Positions 6,953 through 12,850 of a DNA stretch of 25,179 bases are shown piece after piece. Both the position numbers and the translations under genes were made by a program. Every line of letters begins with the position of its first letter. Position 1 is the stretch's first letter. The notes under the pieces were generated by a model that did no database searches, was not told the origin of the DNA, and saw nothing but the letters and a program-made list of their open reading frames with translations. Source of the stretch: a virus. Location: the IMG/VR virus record IMGVR_UViG_3300046698_000109, positions 1 to 25,179 of that record; one strand, given 5' to 3'.

Positions 6953-6972
6953 TCGATCTCATCTGTCTCCCG

Positions 6973-6996
6973 TCTGAAGTGCCTAGACGTCTAGGG
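6973..6996 (-). promoter_or_regulatory. Dispersed element copy 1, perfect palindrome CCTAGACGTCTAGG
   Basis: The 14-base palindrome at 6982-6995 covers the stop codon of the small RHH gene (its last codons and TAG lie inside it). It stands upstream of a GGGAGA site and the hairpin array. Copies at 20711-20733 and 21117-21140, and a half copy at 25098-25113, share the palindrome and mostly the flank TCTCGATTG. A dimeric regulator binding site is the natural reading. An RNA-level role is also possible. Confidence 0.6.
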
Positions 6997-7159
6997 ATTG
7001 TTCGGACTCCGCGGGCGGATACCCACGCGTCTCGGCATCGACCACGAGCACGATGTAGCGATTCAGCGACAGTCCGAGCCGCGCCGCCTTGGCCTTCGCC
7101 GCCTCATGCGTCGCGGGGGGAAATCGGACGATGACGTTCGTGGTCGTCGCTCGCGCCAT
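6983..7159 (-). CDS. Small ribbon-helix-helix (Arc/CopG-type) protein
   Basis: 58 residues. The ATG is at 7159 and the TAG at 6985-6983 lies inside the palindromic element. TTNVIVRFPPATHEAAKAKA, then ARLGLSLNRYIVLVVDAET matches the RHH layout: a short beta strand (NVIVRF), helix A, then a helix starting L-S-L-N-R-Y, the usual spacing of Arc/HicB-antitoxin-like DNA-binding dimers. It lies directly downstream of the capsid gene behind a likely terminator, so it probably has its own promoter. The palindrome at its own 3' end is a candidate target. No toxin partner is visible next to it. Confidence 0.7.
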   Translation of the reverse strand: MARATTTNVIVRFPPATHEAAKAKAARLGLSLNRYIVLVVDAETRGYPPAESEQSLDV

Positions 7160-7165
7160 GCGCTG

Positions 7166-7171
7166 ATACTA
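7166..7171 (-). promoter_or_regulatory. Possible -10 box for leaderless transcript of the RHH gene
   Basis: On the minus strand TAGTAT (TANNNT pattern) ends seven bases before the ATG at 7159, with no ribosome site between. That is the geometry of leaderless actinobacterial promoters. The -35 region is not clear. Confidence 0.35.
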
Positions 7172-7215
7172 CCGCAGTGTCGCGGGCGGTGCTACTACTC
7201 CGGAGAAACAGTGAG

Positions 7216-7245
7216 GGCCGGCGGGGACAGGAGTACCCGCCGACC
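7216..7245 (-). terminator. Hairpin downstream of the major capsid gene, probable terminator
   Basis: On the minus strand a 10-bp stem (GGTCGGCGGG with CCCGCCGGCC, one G-U) closes a 10-base loop. It lies 18 bases after the capsid stop and is followed by a short weak T stretch (TGTTTCT). It would separate the capsid transcript from the RHH gene. The poor T run keeps the call moderate. Confidence 0.5.
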
Positions 7246-7263
7246 CCCTTCCGTTGCCCGTCC

Positions 7264-8760
7264 TTAGTGGATCCCGGGGGCGATGTTGGCCAACACGCCC
7301 ATGGTCGGCCCGACGACCGTCTCGAACGCCTCGAAACAGCGCACGTCGAACTCGTGACGGGGTCCGCCCGTCGCGGAGTTGGCGACGTAGTTCGGGGCGT
7401 AGTCGAAGCGCTGGTAGTCACGCAGCGTCTCGACACGGCTGGCCGTCTTGACGTTCGACCCCATGAACGGGACCGACCGGACCTCGGCGATGAGCTCGCC
7501 GGGGACCATGTACGGGTCGACGAAGATCTCGATCTGCGTCTTGCCGTCGGTCTTGTTCAGGTAGTTCGCCACCGTGCCGCCCATGCTCAGCCGCTGCCGG
7601 TCCTCGAGCGCGCCCTGGTAGAAGAGCACTGCCTGGGGACTGTTCAACGCGGCGTTCGCCAAGTCGTTCACGATCTGGGTCCCGACGATGTAACGCGCCG
7701 GGCTGACGCCCGGGTAGTTGTTGTAGATCGCCAGGTTCAGCGCGTCGAGCTCCTCGATCGCAGCGCCGGAGACGTGGAACGTCCCGCCGTCGAGCGACGT
7801 GAAGATCGAGCCCTGCGCCGTGCCAGATCCCGGCGTCGCGTACGAGGTGCCGAACGCGCCGGTCGACCAGTCACCGAGGATCGAGGCCACGTAGCCGTTG
7901 ATCCAGTAGGACTGGTAGGACGTGTCCGCCGTCGGCGGGGTCGTCGGCTGGGTGCTCGAAAGCAGCGCCAGTGACGGCAGCGCCTGCGGGGTCGTCGGCA
8001 CGGTCGTGATCGTGACCGAGTTCACCGTCGTGGTCGTGTAGTACACGGCCGCGGCGGCGGTGGCCCCCACGAACCAGTCGTAGGCGACGATCGTCCGCTG
8101 GGCCGTGACGAACGCCGAGACGGAGTTCGTCGTCGACGTGGTCCCGGTCGTCAGGTGGGACGACGCGCTTGCCGGTCCTGAGCCGCCGTAGAAGTAGTTC
8201 TTCCCGGTCCGGCCCGCAACCAGTACGTAGACGGGAGCGCCGGAGCCGATGAAGCCGTTCGACGCGCTCGCTGAGAGCGACGGGGCTCCGAGGCTCGGGG
8301 CGGCGAACGCCTGCGAGTGGAGGATGTTGATGTTCTCGGTGATGAACTCCTGCTTCATCGTCTCCAACGTCTGGACCGCCAGGGCGTCGGCATAGCCGCC
8401 GGCCAGGGCGATCGCATCCTCGGTCACGATGCCATGCTTGGCGATCAGGCCGAAGGGCGCGAAGACGTTCTGCATGTTCATCTCGGTCGCTGAGCCTCCA
8501 TAGTCGAAGGGCTCGGCACCGTCCGCCTGTAGCGCGTTCACGTTGGTGAACGTCCGCCAGTAGGCGAACTGGGCGCCCTGCGGCGCCGCTGACCGCGGCA
8601 GGGAGTCCCTCGTCGGCGTCAAGCACGGAACCAACGACACGTAGTCCTGCAGGTTCACACCTTGCAGGCCGGTCGAGGCCGTGAGGCCGACGGTGAGGGT
8701 TCCCTTGATCGCGGCGAAGGTCTCCTCGGTCACGCCGAGAAGATCCGCTGCTGCACTCAT
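7264..8760 (-). CDS. Major capsid protein (HK97-fold type)
   Basis: 498 residues from an ATG at 8760 preceded by AAAGGAGC. It follows protease and scaffold genes, the usual head order. The N-arm (GLTASTGLQGVNLQDYVSLV, then CLTPTRDSLPR) and QFAYWRTFTNVNALQ look like actinophage capsid proteins. Near the C-terminus, ARYIVGTQIVNDLANAAL, then IEIFVDPYMVPGELI and EVRSVPFMGSNV, suggest the HK97 P- and A-domain strands. Roughly residues 160-300 form an unusual Ser/Thr/Ala-rich insertion (HLTTGTTSTTNSVSAFV, VYYTTTTVNSVTITTVP) that may be a surface domain. Fold assignment is by pattern and position. Confidence 0.8.
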   Translation of the reverse strand: MSAAADLLGVTEETFAAIKGTLTVGLTASTGLQGVNLQDYVSLVPCLTPTRDSLPRSAAPQGAQFAYWRTFTNVNALQADGAEPFDYGGSATEMNMQNVFAPFGLIAKHGIVTEDAIALAGGYADALAVQTLETMKQEFITENINILHSQAFAAPSLGAPSLSASASNGFIGSGAPVYVLVAGRTGKNYFYGGSGPASASSHLTTGTTSTTNSVSAFVTAQRTIVAYDWFVGATAAAAVYYTTTTVNSVTITTVPTTPQALPSLALLSSTQPTTPPTADTSYQSYWINGYVASILGDWSTGAFGTSYATPGSGTAQGSIFTSLDGGTFHVSGAAIEELDALNLAIYNNYPGVSPARYIVGTQIVNDLANAALNSPQAVLFYQGALEDRQRLSMGGTVANYLNKTDGKTQIEIFVDPYMVPGELIAEVRSVPFMGSNVKTASRVETLRDYQRFDYAPNYVANSATGGPRHEFDVRCFEAFETVVGPTMGVLANIAPGIH

Positions 8761-8825
8761 TGGGTCCTGCTCCTTTGTCGATGTCCGGGCACACGCCTAA
8801 CGGCGCGCGCCGTCTGTGGGTACTG

Positions 8826-10610
8826 CTACTGCGGGACCACCGGGGAGGGGACCTTGTCGGGTCCGCCTGCCGTCGGGTAGCCGCGGCCGATCTCCGCCCG
8901 CTTGGCGAGCTCGAACGCCTTCTCGCTGCGGATCTGGTCGGCCCCCATCACGTCGCCAGCCTTGACGGCCGCTTCGATCTTCTCGTCGAAGCTCTTGGCG
9001 ACTGCATCCTGGGTCGTGCCACCGATCCCGTCCCCGCGGGAGAACCCTGCCAGCGCTTCCAGCGCCTTACGCGCAGCTCCATCGCCAGCCTCGGTGCTCA
9101 GGGGGAACCGTCCGGAGTGGGGCACGTCCGACGCGAACTTCTCGACCTGGCCGCGGAGCTCCTCGATTTCCTTCCGCAGGTCGTCCGGGACCTCGCCCTT
9201 CGAGACGGCCTTCGCCATCCGCTCGAGCGCGCCCGCGTCACCCTTCTTGGCGACCTTGGCGAGGCTGCGGAGCATCTTCGCGTCGGCCAGGGCCTTCGCT
9301 GCCACCGCCTTGGCGGCGTCATCCGTCGCCCTCTCGTCGTCGCTCATCCCCGCCCGGCGAGCTGCCTCGGCCTTCGCCGCTGCCTCCACCTTGGCGGTCT
9401 TCTTCTCTTTCTTGGCGACCTTGGCCGCCTTCTTCGCGGCCTTCTTGTCGGCCGCTTTCTTCTTGGCAGTCGCTTCGGCCTCGGCCTTTGCGGTCTCGCG
9501 GTCGGCGACTACCTTCTCGGCGATTTCCGCGGCCTTGACGGCCACGATCTCGTCGAGCTGCTCTTTGGTCAGTTCCATGTCGAACGCCCCTTTCGTGGCG
9601 GTTTGGCCGCCCGCCGCGGCCGGATCGTCCGGGCCGAGCAAGTCGGTTAGGTGACTACGCAACTGGTCGGCCGCGTCCCGGGCACCAACGACCTTGTCGA
9701 TGCTCACGCCCGAGAGCCTCCGTCCAGCCTTCGACATGCCCGCGGCCTGGCCCTCCGCCTGTTCGGTGAAGGCCATCCGTGCTGTGATGCCGAGCACTGC
9801 GTCCAACGCGCTGAGCGCGTCTTCGAGGTCGAAGACATCCTCCACATCGTGAGGCTTGCCTCCGACCGCGACCTCTGTCTGCTCCCTGTCGAGGGAGAGC
9901 TGCAGCTTCTGACCGGCCTGGGCGATGAGCGTCCCGGCGTCGATCAAGATCTGCGCGTCCTGTGCTTCCCACTCCGCGGACCCGGGGTACGGCCCGGAGC
10001 TGCCCGCCTGGTTCAGCGCCGAGACGATGGCGCCGCCGTCCTGGACCTTGAGGACGATCCCGTCGCCCTTCTCGGCCGAGATCTCGATGCCGAACTTGTG
10101 ACAGGCCGCCTTGATCTTCGGCATGGCCTTATCGCCGAACGGGGACTTCGGGGCTTGAGCGAGAGCGTTGCGGGCGTGCGCCTCGTCGTGGACGGGGAAG
10201 TGGCGCAGCCTCCGCGGGGTCGTCTTGCCGTCCGCGTCCTTGGTCCCGCCCGACTCGATGTAGGCGAACGCGGAGTCCGGCAGGTCATTGATCGTCTTGC
10301 CCGACAGCTCGGCCTTCGCGATCTCGGCGTCGTCGCCCTCGGCGAGCGCCTTCTGCAGCGTCGTCAGCCAAGCGCAGGCGTCGCAGGCGCAGGCCAGGGC
10401 CTTCTCGACGGCGACGGGCGATGCCGTCCCGGCGCAGTCCGGGCACTTCCGGTTGCCCGCGAGGATCTTGCCGGTGCCGTCGCAGGTCGCGCACTTGGCG
10501 TCCGCCTCGGCCTTGGCGGCGAGCGGGCGGAACCCGTTGGCGCCCGCCTTGACCAGGTGCAGCGCCGTCGGGGTCAGCTCCTCCAGCTCCGTGATCGTGA
10601 TGTCTGCCAT
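8826..10610 (-). CDS. Scaffold-like head protein with N-terminal zinc knuckle and Lys/Ala coiled coil
   Basis: 594 residues; the ATG at 10610 lies one base after the upstream stop with GAGGAG before it. The N-terminus ITELEELTPTALHLVKAGAN resembles proteins paired with phage prohead proteases. CATCDGTGK and CPDCAGT (Cys 40, 43, 56, 59) form a DnaJ-like zinc knuckle, with three more Cys at 74-79. HFPVHDEAHARNAL and KIKAACHKFGIEIS match a segment common in actinophage scaffold or capsid-associated proteins. Around residues 335-480 there is a very Lys/Ala/Glu-rich helix, as in scaffolding proteins. It lies between XkdF-like protease and capsid genes, so a role in prohead assembly, with proteolytic removal, is inferred. 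Confidence 0.65.
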   Translation of the reverse strand: MADITITELEELTPTALHLVKAGANGFRPLAAKAEADAKCATCDGTGKILAGNRKCPDCAGTASPVAVEKALACACDACAWLTTLQKALAEGDDAEIAKAELSGKTINDLPDSAFAYIESGGTKDADGKTTPRRLRHFPVHDEAHARNALAQAPKSPFGDKAMPKIKAACHKFGIEISAEKGDGIVLKVQDGGAIVSALNQAGSSGPYPGSAEWEAQDAQILIDAGTLIAQAGQKLQLSLDREQTEVAVGGKPHDVEDVFDLEDALSALDAVLGITARMAFTEQAEGQAAGMSKAGRRLSGVSIDKVVGARDAADQLRSHLTDLLGPDDPAAAGGQTATKGAFDMELTKEQLDEIVAVKAAEIAEKVVADRETAKAEAEATAKKKAADKKAAKKAAKVAKKEKKTAKVEAAAKAEAARRAGMSDDERATDDAAKAVAAKALADAKMLRSLAKVAKKGDAGALERMAKAVSKGEVPDDLRKEIEELRGQVEKFASDVPHSGRFPLSTEAGDGAARKALEALAGFSRGDGIGGTTQDAVAKSFDEKIEAAVKAGDVMGADQIRSEKAFELAKRAEIGRGYPTAGGPDKVPSPVVPQ

Positions 10611-10611
10611 G

Positions 10612-11148
10612 TCAGCTCCTCAGCGCGGCGAGCACGTCCGGCGCCGGCCGCAGGTTCCGTGAGCACGGTCCTTCCGGACTGGCGCCGCCGATCAGGCCCT
10701 TCTCGTACATCTCCCAGGCGTAGGGCTTCAGCTCCACCTTGACGAGCCAGTCCCCCTGGCAAATCTCCATCTCGTCGCCGCTCGGCCCCTTCACGACCCA
10801 TGACGTCGGGGACGGGAAGACGTAATTCTCCAAGACGGTCCCGCAGTCCTCGTGGCCCTTCTCGTGCCACAGCCCGAGCTGGTAGCCGCCCTTGGCGAAC
10901 TCGTGGCACGCCTTCTCGACGGCGTCGGGGCCCGCGAAGTCGCGGAACCCGTCGGCGGCGCGCCCGACGTCGGCCTTCATGGCCGGGTAGGCGACGAGCA
11001 GCAGCTGGCGCTTGGCGGCCTGCGCTTTGACGATGGTCCCGGGGCGCGACGCTTCGACGTGGGACGGCGCCGGGGCGTTGCCGGTCCCGCCGAGCAGTTT
11101 CGACAGCGTCTCGGCATCGACGTCCTCCAGGACCACGGCGCGGCTCAC
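10612..11148 (-). CDS. XkdF-like putative prohead serine protease
   Basis: 178 residues; the GTG at 11148 overlaps the upstream stop (GTGA). RQLLLVAYPAMKADVG, GFRDFAGPDAVEKACHEF, LGLWHEKGHE, ENYVFPSPTSW, GDWLVKVELKPYAWEMYEKG and GLIGGASPEG follow the arrangement of the XkdF / Peptidase_S78_2 family: a conserved His in the middle and a Ser in the GxSxxG near the end. These would be the catalytic pair. It would cleave scaffold and capsid arms during head maturation. Its position just before the scaffold and capsid genes fits exactly. Confidence 0.75.
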   Translation of the reverse strand: MSRAVVLEDVDAETLSKLLGGTGNAPAPSHVEASRPGTIVKAQAAKRQLLLVAYPAMKADVGRAADGFRDFAGPDAVEKACHEFAKGGYQLGLWHEKGHEDCGTVLENYVFPSPTSWVVKGPSGDEMEICQGDWLVKVELKPYAWEMYEKGLIGGASPEGPCSRNLRPAPDVLAALRS

Positions 11149-11501
11149 GAGACGGCCTCCCGGATCCGGTGGTGGACGCGCTCGACGGGTCCCATGCGCG
11201 CCTCGGCCGCGGCGGCGGTCAGCGACTGGTCGAGGGCCAGCGCCTCGGCAACGCGCTTCTGTTGGCGGGCGATGTTGTGCCGCTTGGCCTTGGCCCCGCG
11301 CCAGCCGAGCGCGCGCGCCATCCGGCGGGCCTCCGCCCTGGTCATCTTGGGTGCGGGCGTGTCCGAGACCAGCCCCTCGGGGCCGTGCTCGCGGAGCAAT
11401 TGCCGCGCGCCGGCCATGACCTCACGGCGGCGGCGCTTCGGCAGGGAGACGAGGAACGGCTGCGCGACCTCGTGCGCGCGCGTCGCGCGTGTGTCGCTCA
11501 C
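11145..11501 (-). CDS. Hypothetical basic helical protein
   Basis: 118 residues from a GTG at 11501 that overlaps a possible 28-codon ORF (GTGA), and ending in GTGA overlap with the protease gene. Very rich in Arg and Ala, e.g. SLPKRRRREVMAGARQLL and MTRAEARRMARALGW, with a helical C-terminus ERVHHRIREAVS. The basic charge suggests contact with DNA or the acidic head proteins. No family recognised. Coupling at both ends supports a real gene. Confidence 0.5.
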   Translation of the reverse strand: MSDTRATRAHEVAQPFLVSLPKRRRREVMAGARQLLREHGPEGLVSDTPAPKMTRAEARRMARALGWRGAKAKRHNIARQQKRVAEALALDQSLTAAAAEARMGPVERVHHRIREAVS

Positions 11502-11584
11502 GGCCGGGCTCCGGCTCGGGTCACCCCCTCAGCGTGCATCGTTGCCGAGTCTACGCACGGGGGGACGACACGCGTGGGATTCAT
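11498..11584 (-). CDS. Possible 28-residue ORF between HAD and basic-protein genes
   Basis: ATG at 11584, product MNPTRVVPPCVDSATMHAEG followed by VTRAGARP. It fills the 91-base gap and stops in GTGA overlap with the next gene. Only position and coupling support it; no ribosome site is obvious. Confidence 0.25.
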   Translation of the reverse strand: MNPTRVVPPCVDSATMHAEGVTRAGARP

Positions 11585-11592
11585 CGCGCCAG

Positions 11593-11958
11593 TCACTCCC
11601 GCGTCTGCCAGCACAAAAGACCGAGACAGGACGGCGGCATCGCCTTCACGTTCGCCTTGTCGTTGTCCACCAGCGCCCGGCAGTCGTTGTCCGTGCACCA
11701 CTGGGCCTTGTTCTCGTCGTGCGGCTTGGCGACCAGGACGAGCTCGTCGTACAGCGCGCCGTAGCCCAGCTCGGCGAGGTACTGGCGCTTCTCCTCGAAC
11801 TCCTCGGGCCGGACCGGGGGGTCGTGGTCCACGCCGGTCAGGACGACGACCTGGACCTGCGCGCCGGTCGGGTCGCCCTGCTTGACCGCGGTGAGCAGCG
11901 GGAGAAAGAACGCGGTGAAGCTGTCCAGCGTGCCGTCTAAATCGCAGCAGAAGCGCAT
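11593..11958 (-). CDS. HAD-superfamily phosphatase-like protein
   Basis: 121 residues. The ATG at 11958 shares a base with the upstream stop (TGATG) and is preceded by GGAGGGAGC. Motif I is RFCCDLDGTLDSF (DxDGT, nucleophile Asp at residue 6), motif II VVVLTGV (Thr), then KPHDENKAQWC, and ALVDNDKANV supplies the acidic motif IV. The cap is minimal, so the enzyme is small, like polynucleotide 3'-phosphatase or nucleotidase-type HADs. Substrate not predictable. It sits among head genes, which is unusual but seen in phages. No signal peptide, so cytoplasmic. Confidence 0.7.
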   Translation of the reverse strand: MRFCCDLDGTLDSFTAFFLPLLTAVKQGDPTGAQVQVVVLTGVDHDPPVRPEEFEEKRQYLAELGYGALYDELVLVAKPHDENKAQWCTDNDCRALVDNDKANVKAMPPSCLGLLCWQTRE

Positions 11959-12119
11959 CAGGGCTCCCTCCGCCGCTCGCCGCGCCGGTCCTCTCGATTC
12001 TCCCGCGGCTTGCGGCGCGAGAGCTGCCATTGCTGGTGGCCGTGCGCGCCAGACCCGCGGCGGCGCGGAGGCCACCACGCCCCCATCCGCCACGGCGACG
12101 CGCCCGGCCTGCGCGGCAT
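11958..12119 (-). CDS. 53-residue Arg/Trp-rich protein
   Basis: ATG at 12119 overlapping the upstream stop (TGATG), and a TGA overlapping the HAD start in the same way. The ORF exactly fills the interval between two genes and is coupled at both ends, which is strong circumstantial support. The product is extremely basic: MPRRPGASPWRMGAWWPPRR at the start, then HGHQQWQLSRRKPRENREDR. It may bind DNA or RNA, or be disordered. No family recognised. Confidence 0.5.
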   Translation of the reverse strand: MPRRPGASPWRMGAWWPPRRRGSGAHGHQQWQLSRRKPRENREDRRGERRREP

Positions 12120-12304
12120 CAGATCGGCCTCAGTCGGACCGTCATCGTCGCCGCCACCGGGAGCCTGCGCTTCTTGCCCTTCTCGGGTGACTCGTACTCG
12201 ATCTCCAGGTCCATGCCCGACAGCGCCCAGCCCTCCTTCTGCAGCTTGACGATGCCGAACACGACGCTGTCGATCGTGTCCTCGGGGTCGACGCGCTTGG
12301 GCAC
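12119..12304 (-). CDS. Small hypothetical protein
   Basis: 61 residues from a GTG at 12304, seven bases after the upstream stop, with AAGGGG upstream. DTIDSVVFGIVKLQKEGWAL and GMDLEIEYESPEKGKKRRLP suggest a helix followed by beta strands with a basic loop. It ends in TGATG overlap with the next gene. Function unknown; probably a small head-associated protein by position. Confidence 0.55.
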   Translation of the reverse strand: MPKRVDPEDTIDSVVFGIVKLQKEGWALSGMDLEIEYESPEKGKKRRLPVAATMTVRLRPI

Positions 12305-12311
12305 TTACCAG

Positions 12312-12650
12312 TCAACCCCTTCCCGGTACGACGAGCCGCGGGCCCGCCCGTTGGTCCCTCATCTGGCGGTTGCGCTCCTCGGCCACGGCGACCTCCTGGG
12401 CGTACGCCTGGTGCGCCAGCGGCTCGTTCACGTCCAGCGACTCGGCGCGGCGCTCCTCGTAGAGGACGCACGCCTCGACGTGCTGGGGCGAGCCCGGTCC
12501 GCCGAGCAGGGTTTCCAGCAGCGCGATCACGTAGACGTTCGACAGGCCGCCGATGGCCTTCCCCGTCTCGTCGTACATCGTCTTGGCGCGCGCGTCGTTC
12601 GCGTCGCGCAGCTCGGCGAGCAGCGCCTGACGTTCCTCCAGGTCGGCCAT
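12312..12650 (-). CDS. Hypothetical helical protein
   Basis: 112 residues from an ATG at 12650 with GAGG upstream, five bases after the previous stop. Nearly all helix and charged: MADLEERQALLAELRDANDA, NVYVIALLETLLGG, EERNRQMRDQRAG. An in-frame extension upstream reads through the previous gene and is not used. No family recognised. Confidence 0.55.
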   Translation of the reverse strand: MADLEERQALLAELRDANDARAKTMYDETGKAIGGLSNVYVIALLETLLGGPGSPQHVEACVLYEERRAESLDVNEPLAHQAYAQEVAVAEERNRQMRDQRAGPRLVVPGRG

Positions 12651-12655
12651 CGGCC

Positions 12656-12850
12656 TCACCCCTCTCCTGTCTCCGCGAGGATATGCGCTCGGCCGAGCAA
12701 GTCGCGGACACGGCGGCGCTTGGCCGCGTTCTCCGCCTTGGCGGCCAGCCCAGCGGTCGCCGATGGGGCCGGTGTCTGCGGCGTCGCTCGTACCGTGACG
12801 CGCCCGCGGTGCTCGACTGGCGGCCTCGGGCGCCGCGTCTGCTTGCTCAC
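12656..12850 (-). CDS. Small basic protein following the portal fusion
   Basis: 64 residues from a GTG at 12850 overlapping the stop of the portal-Nudix-MuF gene (GTGA). MSKQTRRPRPPVEHRG is basic and Pro-rich, and GLAAKAENAAKRRRVRDLLG is a basic helix. No known motif. The overlap indicates translational coupling to the portal fusion. Confidence 0.5.
   Translation of the reverse strand: MSKQTRRPRPPVEHRGRVTVRATPQTPAPSATAGLAAKAENAAKRRRVRDLLGRAHILAETGEG

Noticed and set aside
6633-6962. A 109-codon minus-strand ORF over the hairpin array, with a GGGAGA site before its ATG
   Set aside because: Repeat spacing of 56-59 bases would shift frame from unit to unit, the product is low complexity, and stem complementarity explains the sequence better. 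Translation of a leader cannot be excluded.
8800-8813. The 14-base palindrome ACGGCGCGCGCCGT between scaffold and capsid genes
   Set aside because: It is a GC-only run with no loop, no second copy and no regular distance to a promoter; may be chance in this composition.
9651-10742. A plus-strand ORF of 363 codons over the scaffold gene, and similar ones at 7177-7974, 14710-15993, 16294-17541 and 18010-19578
   Set aside because: Arg/Val/Asp-rich translations typical of antisense frames in GC-rich DNA, opposite genes with clear functional motifs. Unlike the intein case none shows a protein family signature.
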